Shown piece after piece: positions 35,721 to 44,322 of a stretch of 64,000 nucleotides of DNA. This DNA is from Parapedobacter lycopersici. GTDB taxonomy: Bacteria; Bacteroidota; Bacteroidia; Sphingobacteriales; Sphingobacteriaceae. Where the stretch lies: contig NZ_JAMSLW010000001.1 of the NCBI RefSeq assembly GCF_024643285.1, forward strand, positions 124,001-188,000, read 5' to 3'. The position numbers were made by a program, and so were the translations under genes. The notes below the pieces were generated by a model, which made no database searches, had not been told where the DNA came from, and saw only the letters and a list, made by a program, of their open reading frames with translations. Every line of letters begins with the position of its first letter. The first letter of the stretch is position 1.

Positions 35721-36290
35721 ATGAACAGAAGAGAAGCATTGACCAGGGTTGCCTGGATTATGGGTGGAACCGTTATCGGGGCCAACCTATTTTTGGAAGG
35801 ATGTACCCGTAAGGCTACGGGCAGCGTGGAAAGCCTGTTTGAACCGGAGACCATCGATTTACTGGGGAATATTGCTGACACGATATTACCGCCGACGGGA
35901 AGTCCCGGTGCAAAAGAAGCCGGCGTAGGATCATTTATCCCCGTGATGGTCCGTGATTGCTATACCCCGGAGGACCAACAGGTGTTCCTGGATGGACTCC
36001 GGCAGCTGGATAAGGTGTCTAACGATCAGTTTGGCCGTAAATTTCAGAAATTGACTGCAGATGAACGGACGGAATTGCTGATTGCGGCGGACAGGGAAGC
36101 GAAAGCACACCAGACACAGAAGACCGAGAATGATCCCAATCATTATTTCCATTTGGTTAAACAGCTGACGTTGCTTGGCTATTTTACCTCTGAACTGGGC
36201 GCTACCAAGGCGCTGCGCTATGTGCAGGTCCCGGGTAAGTATGACGGGGATTTTCCGTACAAAAAGGGCGACAAGGCCTGGGCGATATAA
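35721..36290 (+). CDS. Gluconate 2-dehydrogenase subunit 3-like Tat lipoprotein
   Basis: 189 residues. The leader 'MNRREALTRVAWIMGGTVIG' is Tat-like and ends in a lipobox, 'LFLEGC', with Cys28. The mature helical domain ('TIDLLGNIADTILPPTGSPG', 'GYFTSELGATKALRYVQVPG') matches the Gluconate_2-dh3 family. These subunits pair with GMC dehydrogenases, aiding export and electron transfer. It begins 78 bp after the GMC gene. Its Tat signal probably serves the GMC protein too. Confidence 0.9.
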   Translation: MNRREALTRVAWIMGGTVIGANLFLEGCTRKATGSVESLFEPETIDLLGNIADTILPPTGSPGAKEAGVGSFIPVMVRDCYTPEDQQVFLDGLRQLDKVSNDQFGRKFQKLTADERTELLIAADREAKAHQTQKTENDPNHYFHLVKQLTLLGYFTSELGATKALRYVQVPGKYDGDFPYKKGDKAWAI

Positions 36291-36320
36291 ATTCGTTCGC
36301 TGGCCATAATGTAATCCGTG

Positions 36321-36776
36321 ATGCCAAAGGAAAGTGCAGGAATCCTCCTATTCCGCCGGAATCCCGATATACAGGTTTTTCTGGTACATCCGGGAGGTCC
36401 GTATTTTGCACGGAAAGATTTGGGCAGCTGGACGATACCCAAGGGCGAGTTTCTCCCGTCAGAAGAGGCATTGGAGGCCGCGAAGCGTGAGTTTCTGGAA
36501 GAAACCGGTTTTCCCGTGGATGGGAAGTTTATCCGTCTCCCGTCGATAAGACAAAAGGGAGGAAAACAGGTTCACGCATGGGCATTGGAGGGAGACATCG
36601 ACCCGCAGGCGATCCGGAGCAATACGTTTACGATACCCTGGCCACCCCGGTCGGGTAAACTACAGACATTCCCTGAAATTGACCGGGCCGAATGGTTTGG
36701 AATTGCGGAAGCCCGCGAGAAAATTAATCCGGCGCAGGCGGAATGGCTGACCGGGGAAGTAATAGCTAATTTATAG
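36321..36776 (+). CDS. NUDIX hydrolase
   Basis: 151 residues from the ATG at 36321. The Nudix box is intact: 'GEFLPSEEALEAAKREFLEE' followed by TGF (Gx5Ex7REUxEExGU). The N-terminus 'SAGILLFRRNPDIQVFLVHP' and 'GSWTIPKGEF' are as in DR1025/MutT-like and DATIN-type small Nudix enzymes. It should hydrolyse a nucleoside diphosphate linked to another moiety. No signal peptide. It is in the same direction as its neighbours, with 5 bp to the next gene. Confidence 0.9.
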   Translation: MPKESAGILLFRRNPDIQVFLVHPGGPYFARKDLGSWTIPKGEFLPSEEALEAAKREFLEETGFPVDGKFIRLPSIRQKGGKQVHAWALEGDIDPQAIRSNTFTIPWPPRSGKLQTFPEIDRAEWFGIAEAREKINPAQAEWLTGEVIANL

Positions 36777-36781
36777 TCGAT

Positions 36782-37174
36782 ATGAAATTTAAATCACTGA
36801 CCGTATGCCTGCTGCTTTCCGCCGTTTACATCGGACTTGCACAGCCTGCTGACCCGATCCAGCGGAAAAAAGAAGACAGGCACCCGATCAGCGGCCACTT
36901 TGAAGGCACTGAACCGTTCTGGGACATGGAAGTCCGGGATAATGTGATTATCCTGAACATCGTAAACGATACAGTACAGGATACGTTATTTCTGTCCAGA
37001 AAGCAGACACACACCGAAACCTACGCCTTTCGGGGCGGGCATGTCTTCGGAATTATCAGGCAATCTTCGGGCGAAGGCTGCCAGCTTGATATTACGGAAA
37101 CGCCAAACCCCACGCACGAAATTTATTTCAGTTATAAGGACGTGACCTACATGGGATGCGGTAAACTGAATTAA
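36782..37174 (+). CDS. Small exported protein, COG3650-like C-terminal domain
   Basis: 130 residues with a signal peptide ('LTVCLLLSAVYIGLAQP', cleavage near residue 20). The mature part has 'FEGTEPFWDMEVRDNVIILN' and 'GEGCQLDITETPNPTHEIYF', ending 'VTYMGCGKLN'. The GTEPFW and YxGCG signatures with paired cysteines resemble the COG3650 uncharacterised membrane-anchored family. Its role is not known; it probably forms one disulfide between the two Cys. It is 5 bp after the NUDIX gene. Confidence 0.65.
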   Translation: MKFKSLTVCLLLSAVYIGLAQPADPIQRKKEDRHPISGHFEGTEPFWDMEVRDNVIILNIVNDTVQDTLFLSRKQTHTETYAFRGGHVFGIIRQSSGEGCQLDITETPNPTHEIYFSYKDVTYMGCGKLN

Positions 37175-37322
37175 GCACACCTCCCGCGCATAAGCACTAT
37201 ACTGCGTTGCTGCGATCAGGTTACTCCATCCTGATGCAGAAATAATACTTATTTAAAAAAATTTATATATTTACCATACAATGTCCGTGTGCCGTTGATA
37301 CCAATGTTAATCGCTAAATTTC

Positions 37323-37886
37323 TTGAAGCACCCCAGTTTACATAATGAACCGGAACTTTTACGGTTAATTGTTGAAGAAAGTGACGAAACTGCCTTCCGC
37401 AAGCTATTTGATCATTATGCAGACAGGTTATATGGATACGCTTGTAAAATTGTCAAAAGCGAGGAAATAGCCGAGGAAATTGTGATGAACGTATTTATGA
37501 AAATCTGGCTGAATCATCATAAGCTGCTCTCTATTGCCCGTTTTGACGCCTATTTATATTCGATTGTCCGAAATCAGTCGTTGAATGTCATCAAACGCGC
37601 CGAACAGGAACTCCGCATCATCCGGGAGCTGAGCCAGGTAAATGCCAGGCATGCAGAGTCGACGGAGGAAACGGTGATCTACAACGATTATAAACAGCTT
37701 TTGCATCAGACGGTGGACCGGCTACCGCCACAGCAAAAACGGATTTACCTGCTGAGCAGGGAAGAAGGTCTGAAATATGACGAAATAGCCGTCAATTTAA
37801 GTTTGTCTAAAAACACGGTAAAATCCCATTTAAAAAAAGCGATCAGCACGCTGCGTAACGTGCTTAGCCACAATTTGTTATTTTGA
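37323..37886 (+). CDS. ECF RNA polymerase sigma factor (module 1)
   Basis: 187 residues from TTG; no in-frame ATG is placed to give the region-2 start. Region 2: 'FRKLFDHYADRLYGYACKIV' to 'EEIVMNVFMKIWLNHHK'. Region 4: 'QQKRIYLLSREEGLKYDEIA' and 'NLSLSKNTVKSHLKKAISTL'. It belongs to the Bacteroidota ECF group tied to FecR/SusC (sigma-70 family, RpoE-like). It is followed by fecR-like (132 bp gap), SusC and SusD genes, the standard regulatory order in which outer-membrane substrate binding releases sigma from FecR. Confidence 0.9.
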   Translation: MKHPSLHNEPELLRLIVEESDETAFRKLFDHYADRLYGYACKIVKSEEIAEEIVMNVFMKIWLNHHKLLSIARFDAYLYSIVRNQSLNVIKRAEQELRIIRELSQVNARHAESTEETVIYNDYKQLLHQTVDRLPPQQKRIYLLSREEGLKYDEIAVNLSLSKNTVKSHLKKAISTLRNVLSHNLLF

Positions 37887-38018
37887 CACGCTAACCGGCT
37901 TGCCACCGGTACCGTCAAAATAATTCACATATCACTAACCCCCTTTTTCCTGCCGATTGTCTCTTATTACAAAGGGCATGGTGGATGTTCATGCGTTGTG
38001 CCCGACTAACTGGCCAAT

Positions 38019-39032
38019 ATGTCTACGCATCGGTTTAATCATCTTTTTCAACAGTACATCAATGAAACGGCCACGCCGGAAGAGGTTGCGGAATTTCTGT
38101 CAATGGTCAGGCAGGAACAATACAGGGAGATTGTTCAGGATCACATGGACAGCCTGTGGGAATCGCCGTTTACGTTTGCGTCGTTAAGCGCTAAAAAGAA
38201 AGCAACGATGTTTAATGACATCGTGAGCGTGGCGGATAATAGCCGATCGGCGGCCCCGGCTGCTAGGCGGCATTGGTTCAGTATTGCTGCTGCCATCCTC
38301 ATCATCAGCTCCTTTTTATTTTTTTATAGCCGGAAATATGGGCGATCCGACCGGATGCCGGTCGATGCTGCGACAAGCAGGGTTGTGCAGTCAACCGATA
38401 ACGAGCTGCGGTTCATAACGCTGTCGGATGGCAGTTCGGTCGTGCTGAACCAGCGCAGTACGCTGGAAATCAGTGAAACATTCGATACGGGTAAGGTGCG
38501 TGCAGTGTACCTGACGGAGGGTGAAGCCTTTTTTGAAGTGACCCATAATGCAACCCGGCCGTTCATTGTGTATACGGGTAAATTGCGTACGACGGTGCTC
38601 GGAACCGCTTTCAGCATAAAGGCAAGCCCGGGAGCCAGTATGGTAACGGTGACCGTCACCAAGGGAAAAGTGAAGGTGGGGGATGATTCCCGGACGTTTG
38701 ATGTGCTCGATCCGGACGAACAAGCCATCTACCAGCATGATCGCTCCTCCATAAAAAAACAGGTTGATGCTAAGCAGGCTATCGCCTGGAAAAATGAGGA
38801 TATCTTTTTTGATAACGTAAACCTGAAAAGCGTGAGCGATGAATTGCATGACCGCTTTGGCGTAACCTTTGTTTTTGCCAACGAGACGATAAAGACATGC
38901 CGTTTCAGCGCTACGTTCCTTAAAAGTCAGTCGTTGGAGCAGATACTTACCGTAATCGCTGAATTTAATAATATCAAGTACCGGTTTTTGGATAAGAAGA
39001 CGATAGAACTGGATGGAACAGGATGTGTGTGA
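38019..39032 (+). CDS. FecR-family anti-sigma factor (module 1)
   Basis: 337 residues. A cytosolic N-terminal sigma-binding part (1-84), one transmembrane helix at about 86-104 ('WFSIAAAILIISSFLFFYSR'), then the periplasmic FecR domain ('TLSDGSSVVLNQRSTLEIS', 'VYLTEGEAFFEVTHNATRPF', 'VLGTAFSIKASPGASMVTV'). The C-terminal DUF4974/STN-like domain has 'NLKSVSDELHDRFGVTFVFA'. It senses SusC state in the periplasm and holds the ECF sigma factor at 37323. The FecR-SusC gap (194 bp) holds paired hairpins. Confidence 0.92.
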   Translation: MSTHRFNHLFQQYINETATPEEVAEFLSMVRQEQYREIVQDHMDSLWESPFTFASLSAKKKATMFNDIVSVADNSRSAAPAARRHWFSIAAAILIISSFLFFYSRKYGRSDRMPVDAATSRVVQSTDNELRFITLSDGSSVVLNQRSTLEISETFDTGKVRAVYLTEGEAFFEVTHNATRPFIVYTGKLRTTVLGTAFSIKASPGASMVTVTVTKGKVKVGDDSRTFDVLDPDEQAIYQHDRSSIKKQVDAKQAIAWKNEDIFFDNVNLKSVSDELHDRFGVTFVFANETIKTCRFSATFLKSQSLEQILTVIAEFNNIKYRFLDKKTIELDGTGCV

Positions 39033-39103
39033 GCGACGGCGGGGATACACCCGGTGCACAAAATAAAAAAAATGAAAAACGCCTTACCACCTTAAAAAAA
39101 CAG

Positions 39104-39162
39104 CCCTCTATGACTTCAGGGCAATGAAGAAAAGAGGGTTGTTCGATCCTGGTATAGACCAG
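39104..39162 (+). promoter_or_regulatory. Two adjacent hairpins in the first FecR-SusC gap
   Basis: Stem 1 is nested: CCCTCT (39104-39109) pairs with AGAGGG (39133-39138) and inside it CTTCA (39114-39118) with TGAAG (39125-39129). Stem 2 is CTGGT (39149-39153) with ACCAG (39158-39162). They lie 65-123 bp before the SusC ATG. They could terminate the sigma-FecR transcript, form a 5' leader or be RNA targets. Confidence 0.5.
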
Positions 39163-39226
39163 AATTCCAGCTAAATTAATCACATCCGGCCAAGGATATT
39201 AACTAATTTAAACTTGCTGTAAATAT

Positions 39227-42200
39227 ATGAAATATTTTACACGGCGGATAACGGGAGCCATCTCTTTGAATTACCGTCCGGAAGATCATCACCGAAAGGA
39301 AATTTTTATACAGCTTATGCGTGTCGGCTTCATTCTTATGGCGATTGTGCTTATTTCCTTGCAGCTACTGCTTGCTACACCAGTCAAAAGCCAAAAAATA
39401 ACGCAGGTAGAGATCACGTTCGGTCTGAAGCATGAATCGCTGTTGGCAGCCCTAAAGGAGATTGAACAGCAGACCCCGTTCCGTTTTGTATACCGCATGG
39501 AAGACCTCAGTGCCGTTTCTTCCAAGGGAATCGGAGCGTCAACCTATACCGTTAAGCGGGCACTCGATCTCCTGCTCGGCAGCAGTGGTTTTTCTTATAA
39601 GCAAATGGGTAATAATATACTCATCAAAGCAACCGGGGAAAAGCTGGCTGTCCGGGCGCTGCATAGCCCGGCAGCGGATAATACAGTTGCCGACATTACG
39701 ATAAAGGGCCGCGTCTCCGATTCGACGGGCAGGGCACTGGCAGGCGTCAGTATCAAGGTCAAAGGCACGCCAACGGAAGTGACAACCGATCAGCAGGGAC
39801 AATTTACCATTAGCGTCCCCGGTAACAGCAGCTCCTTGATTTTTAGTTATATCGGCTACAACACCAAGGAAGTTGCGGTGAATAACCAGACGGTTATTGA
39901 CGTGGTGCTGGAAACGGCTAATACCGCGCTAAACGAGGTTGTGGTCACCGCCCTGGGAATCTCCCGCGAGCGGAAGGCCCTGGCCTATGCCGTCTCAGAA
40001 GTAAAAGGAGAAGAGTTTACACGGGCGCGGGAGAATAACATCGCCAATGCGCTAACGGGAAAAATTGCCGGTGTGAACGCCACGGGTATGGCATCGGGCC
40101 CCGGTGGTTCGAGCCGGGTCATCATCCGGGGAAACGGGTCGCTCAGCGGAAACAATCAGCCACTTTATGTGATAAACGGCATGCCCATGAATAACGTCCA
40201 CCGCGAGCAGGCGCAGGGGGAAGGTTCCACCCTGCTGGACAGGGGCGACGGGATTGCCGCCATCAACCCGGATGATATTGAGAGCATTAACGTATTGAAA
40301 GGCGGACCGGCTGCTGCGTTATACGGCAGCCAGGCCGCGAATGGGGTTATACTGATCACGACGAAAAAAGGCGCAATAAGACAAGGTGTGGGGGTGGAGG
40401 TCAACAGTAATTTTGTGGTTGGGTCCCCTTCCATGTATCCCGAATTCCAGTATATCTACGGACAGGGACTGGATGGCAGGAAGCCGGAGACGCAGGCCGA
40501 GGCAATCAGTTCCGGGCGGTTGTCGTTTGGCGCCCGGATAGATGGAGCGCCCTACATGCAGTTTGATGGCGTTATGCGACCGTATTCGGCCGTCCAGGTA
40601 AAGGATAACTGGAAAAACTTTTACCGCCCCAGCACAAACTTTACGAATACCATCGCATTTTCGGGAGGGAGTTCGTCAGCACTGGTCTACCGGCTGTCGC
40701 TTTCAGACTTGGAAGCGCAGGCATTGGAGCCGGGCTCCCACTATAACAGGCGGACGGCCAACCTGAATCTGCAATCGGTGCTTGGTGAACGGATCACCGT
40801 TGAGGCTACTTTCCAGTATAATTTTGAAGGGGGGAAAAACAGGCCCGGTAATGGTTACGCCGACAATACAACCTCCTGGGCAACGAATTTGCTGGCAAAT
40901 ACAGTGGATATCAGGTCGCTTGCTCCCGGATATGATGAGCATTTCAATGAAGTGCAATGGCAACAGGTTCCAGAGGCACAGAATCCCTATTTCGTAATTA
41001 ATCGGATGGGAAACAAAGATTCGAAAAACCGATTCATTGGACAGGGGAGCATTCAATACAATGTCGCCGATAATTTATTCCTGAAAGTAAGCGGCATGCG
41101 GGATATCGATCGGTTTGAATCGATGGACTACATGCCCATCGGCACGGCGAAAAGACCACGAGGGCTGTTTAATTCGGGGACATCGTTTGTTACGAAGACG
41201 ACCGGCCAGTTGCTGCTTAATTATAACACCGAATTGCTTCGAAACGTGGATCTCAACCTGATGGTCGGTGGAAATATGGAACGTAACACCACGGAATCAG
41301 CAAATCACAACGGATCGGAGTTCATTGTTCCCGATTTTATCAGTTTCTCAAACCTGGCCATCCAGTCGACTACCGTGGGTTTTAGCCAGTACGGCCAAAA
41401 CTCGTTGTTCGGGTCGGCCGACCTCGGTTACAAAGGGATGCTGTACCTTACCTTTACCGGAAGACAGGACTGGTTTTCCACGCTGAATCCGGGTAATAAT
41501 TCCATTTTCTATCCTTCGGTGGGTACAAGCTTCGTCCTGTCGGATGCATTTACCCTCCCCAAGGCAATCAGCTTTGCCAAGCTTCGGCTTTCGTGGGCAC
41601 AGGTTGGCGGTGCAACCGTAAACCCTTACCAGATCAACCAGCTATACACATTTGAACAGGGAGGGCATCTGGGCCGGCCGGTCTTAAATACCTCGAGTGC
41701 ATTGTCAAACCCGGACCTGAGGCCACTCACATCAACGACCTATGAAGGGGGGATAGACATACAGTTTTTGAATAACCGGCTGGGGTTGGACTTTACCTAC
41801 TACAACCGGAAAACAACGGATGATATTCTCAGTACCAGTATTGCCGCATCGTCCGGGTATACGACGGCATTGATGAATGTCGGAGAACTGAGCAATAGGG
41901 GAATCGAGCTGCTGGTTTCCGGTCAGCCCGTTCGATCGGAGCGGTTCACCTGGGATGTAAGCTATAACATGGCTTACAATAAAAGCGAGATACTTAAGCT
42001 GGCCCCGGGGCTTTCCACGGTTGGGGGCGCCGGTGTAGGCAGCCCCTACAACACCCTGCGGGGGCGCACATACCTAACCAACGAAAGCGGACAACGGGTG
42101 TACAATAAATTAAGCGGCTATGAAGTCCAGGGTCCGGAAATCGAATACGGTACCGGTGTCCCTCCCTATACTATGGGATTCACGAATAACTTCCGGTACG

Positions 42201-42688
42201 GAAATTTTTCGCTGAACATACTCATCGACGGCAAGTTCGGCAATATCGTACAATCGGGCCTCAGCCGCTATATGTACCGGTTCGGTCTCTCGAAAGCGAC
42301 GCTGCCAGGACGGGAAGGGGGGCTGACCGTAAGCGGCGTCGACGAAGATGGGGCGCCTTTTACGAAGACATGGCCCGTGGAACAGCTGGATACATATTAT
42401 AATAACCAGGCCAGTATCAGCCCCCTGACGACGTCGGTGTTTGACGGTAGTTTCATCAAACTGCGCAGTGCTGTGCTGACTTACCGGCTGCCGGCCGATA
42501 AACTCCGGTTTTTAAAGGCACAGACCATTGATTTTTCGATCGTTGCGAGAAACCTGGCAATTCTTTATAAGAAAATTACGGATTTTGATCCGGAGTCTTC
42601 TTATACGGTAGGTAATGACCAAGGCCATTCGTCGAATACCATACCCCGGACCCGCGAAATCGGGCTGAATTTAATCGTTAAATTTTAA
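39227..42688 (+). CDS. SusC/RagA-type TonB-dependent receptor with STN domain (module 1)
   Basis: 1153 residues. The long N-terminus ends in a hydrophobic segment (about 33-52, 'FILMAIVLISLQLLLATPVK'). An STN domain (about 62-125) follows, the part that contacts FecR. Then a carboxypeptidase-regulatory-like domain ('GRVSDSTGRALAGVSIKVKG'), a TonB box near 'NEVVVTALGISR', a plug ('SSRVIIRGNGSLSGNNQPLY' region) and a 22-strand-type barrel ending 'REIGLNLIVKF'. It should import a bound substrate with TonB energy. The SusD gene overlaps its stop by one base. STN plus ECF/FecR neighbours means it also signals. Confidence 0.95.
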   Translation: MKYFTRRITGAISLNYRPEDHHRKEIFIQLMRVGFILMAIVLISLQLLLATPVKSQKITQVEITFGLKHESLLAALKEIEQQTPFRFVYRMEDLSAVSSKGIGASTYTVKRALDLLLGSSGFSYKQMGNNILIKATGEKLAVRALHSPAADNTVADITIKGRVSDSTGRALAGVSIKVKGTPTEVTTDQQGQFTISVPGNSSSLIFSYIGYNTKEVAVNNQTVIDVVLETANTALNEVVVTALGISRERKALAYAVSEVKGEEFTRARENNIANALTGKIAGVNATGMASGPGGSSRVIIRGNGSLSGNNQPLYVINGMPMNNVHREQAQGEGSTLLDRGDGIAAINPDDIESINVLKGGPAAALYGSQAANGVILITTKKGAIRQGVGVEVNSNFVVGSPSMYPEFQYIYGQGLDGRKPETQAEAISSGRLSFGARIDGAPYMQFDGVMRPYSAVQVKDNWKNFYRPSTNFTNTIAFSGGSSSALVYRLSLSDLEAQALEPGSHYNRRTANLNLQSVLGERITVEATFQYNFEGGKNRPGNGYADNTTSWATNLLANTVDIRSLAPGYDEHFNEVQWQQVPEAQNPYFVINRMGNKDSKNRFIGQGSIQYNVADNLFLKVSGMRDIDRFESMDYMPIGTAKRPRGLFNSGTSFVTKTTGQLLLNYNTELLRNVDLNLMVGGNMERNTTESANHNGSEFIVPDFISFSNLAIQSTTVGFSQYGQNSLFGSADLGYKGMLYLTFTGRQDWFSTLNPGNNSIFYPSVGTSFVLSDAFTLPKAISFAKLRLSWAQVGGATVNPYQINQLYTFEQGGHLGRPVLNTSSALSNPDLRPLTSTTYEGGIDIQFLNNRLGLDFTYYNRKTTDDILSTSIAASSGYTTALMNVGELSNRGIELLVSGQPVRSERFTWDVSYNMAYNKSEILKLAPGLSTVGGAGVGSPYNTLRGRTYLTNESGQRVYNKLSGYEVQGPEIEYGTGVPPYTMGFTNNFRYGNFSLNILIDGKFGNIVQSGLSRYMYRFGLSKATLPGREGGLTVSGVDEDGAPFTKTWPVEQLDTYYNNQASISPLTTSVFDGSFIKLRSAVLTYRLPADKLRFLKAQTIDFSIVARNLAILYKKITDFDPESSYTVGNDQGHSSNTIPRTREIGLNLIVKF

Positions 42689-42705
42689 TGCTGAATAACT
42701 GCGCT

Positions 42706-44253
42706 ATGAAAAGAACTTATTACATATCATTTGGTGTATTCATGGTCATTTTGCTGCTGGCCTCATGTACTGAGGAACTGGCCAAACTCAACAAAAATCC
42801 AAACGCCTATGAAACAGTTAATGCCGATTTCCTGTTTACAAAAGCACAATTGGGCGCCGTTAGCGTAAGTCCCAGGGCCAATCGCTTTAATATCATGCAG
42901 CAGCTGCAACAGGAGGCCACATACAGTGAAGTGACAGCCCCGGGCGACAAATATTTCGCGGAGGGGTATGTCCGGGACAACTGGGGTGCCTATTCAGGCT
43001 GCCTCAACCAGATCCAGCTGGTTATCCAGCATGTTCAGGAGCCGGACCTGATAAATAAGCGCTCGGCGGCCCGGATATGGCGGGTGTATATCTTTCATCA
43101 CCTTACTGATTTATATGGGGATGTGCCTTATTTTGAGGCTGGTCAGGGTGAAACGGGCAACTACCAGCCGAAATATGATTCCCAGGAAACCATTTATCAA
43201 GATATGCTGAAAGAGTTGGATGAAGCGGCCAATGCTTTTGACCTGTCAAAACCTACATTTGAAGCAGCCGACTTATTTTACAATGGGAATCCCGATCAAT
43301 GGAAACGGTTGGCGTATTCCCTGATGTTACGGCTGGGCATGCGTTTAACCGAGGTAGCACCGGACCTGGCTAAGCAATGGGTGGAACGGGCGATTGCCGG
43401 CGGTCCGGTTTTGGAAGACGGGGATATCGCACAGATACCGTATGCAGACAGCGGATTGCTAAGCAACCGGAACCCGTTCTCCGAACAGATGCGCGTGCTG
43501 GATTATGCCGATGGCCAGAACCCCAATAACGTACAGGGCTCCAAGCTTTCGAAGCGGTTTATCGACCAGCTGAAGGGAAACGGGACAACAACGAGGGACC
43601 CTCGGCTGAATGTCATCGCGGTGTTGTGGGTGAAGCAACCGTCAGGGACATACGTGACCGACACGGCAACGGCACTTCAAAAGGGAATGCAAAATGCCCA
43701 GTATAATGCGTATCCACCTGATTTTGAAACGTATTCGGAGCCCAACCCCAATACGGTAATGCGCTATGATGCACCGGTGCTAGTGATGACGCCGGCGGAA
43801 AGCTATTTTCTGCTAGCGGAAGCCGCCATCCGGAACTGGTATAGCGGAAACGCAGGGGAAGCTTATGAAAATGGGGTGCGGGCAGCGATGCGGCAATGGT
43901 CGCTATACGGTTCAGCTGCTGAAATTTCGCCGGAACAGATCGCTTACTATGTGGCAAACAACCCATTTAAACTGACCGGTACGTTTGAGGAGCAGCTGGA
44001 ACAGATCTCCACACAGAAATGGCTATTGTTTTACCTCGACCAGATTGAAAATTTCGCGAATTGGAGGCGAACCGGCTACCCGGATTTAATCCCCACGAAC
44101 TATCCAGGGAACATAACAGGTGGCCAGATTCCAAGGCGGTTTATTGTCCCGGAATCTGAAGAGACATTGAACAGGGACAACTTTCTGGCGGCGAAAGAAC
44201 GTCAAAGCGGAAATAACACCCTGCTGAGCCGCGTCTGGTGGGATACGGAATAA
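42706..44253 (+). CDS. SusD/RagB-like surface lipoprotein (module 1)
   Basis: 515 residues from the ATG at 42706, which gives a proper lipoprotein signal ending 'MVILLLASC' (Cys21). The open frame starts 18 bases earlier, overlapping the SusC stop. Body: 'LNKNPNAYETVNADFLFTKA', 'ARIWRVYIFHHLTDLYGDVP', 'AESYFLLAEAAIRNWYSGNA' and 'QISTQKWLLFYLDQIENFAN' match the SusD-like_2 family. SusD proteins cap SusC and bind the nutrient at the cell surface. Because the downstream genes process nitrogenous compounds, the ligand may not be a glycan. Confidence 0.92.
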   Translation: MKRTYYISFGVFMVILLLASCTEELAKLNKNPNAYETVNADFLFTKAQLGAVSVSPRANRFNIMQQLQQEATYSEVTAPGDKYFAEGYVRDNWGAYSGCLNQIQLVIQHVQEPDLINKRSAARIWRVYIFHHLTDLYGDVPYFEAGQGETGNYQPKYDSQETIYQDMLKELDEAANAFDLSKPTFEAADLFYNGNPDQWKRLAYSLMLRLGMRLTEVAPDLAKQWVERAIAGGPVLEDGDIAQIPYADSGLLSNRNPFSEQMRVLDYADGQNPNNVQGSKLSKRFIDQLKGNGTTTRDPRLNVIAVLWVKQPSGTYVTDTATALQKGMQNAQYNAYPPDFETYSEPNPNTVMRYDAPVLVMTPAESYFLLAEAAIRNWYSGNAGEAYENGVRAAMRQWSLYGSAAEISPEQIAYYVANNPFKLTGTFEEQLEQISTQKWLLFYLDQIENFANWRRTGYPDLIPTNYPGNITGGQIPRRFIVPESEETLNRDNFLAAKERQSGNNTLLSRVWWDTE

Positions 44254-44322
44254 CCGGCGGCGCTCCTCCGCAGGCGGTAATCATGCGGTGTGTCATTTAC
44301 TAACCTATATACGTAACGAATT

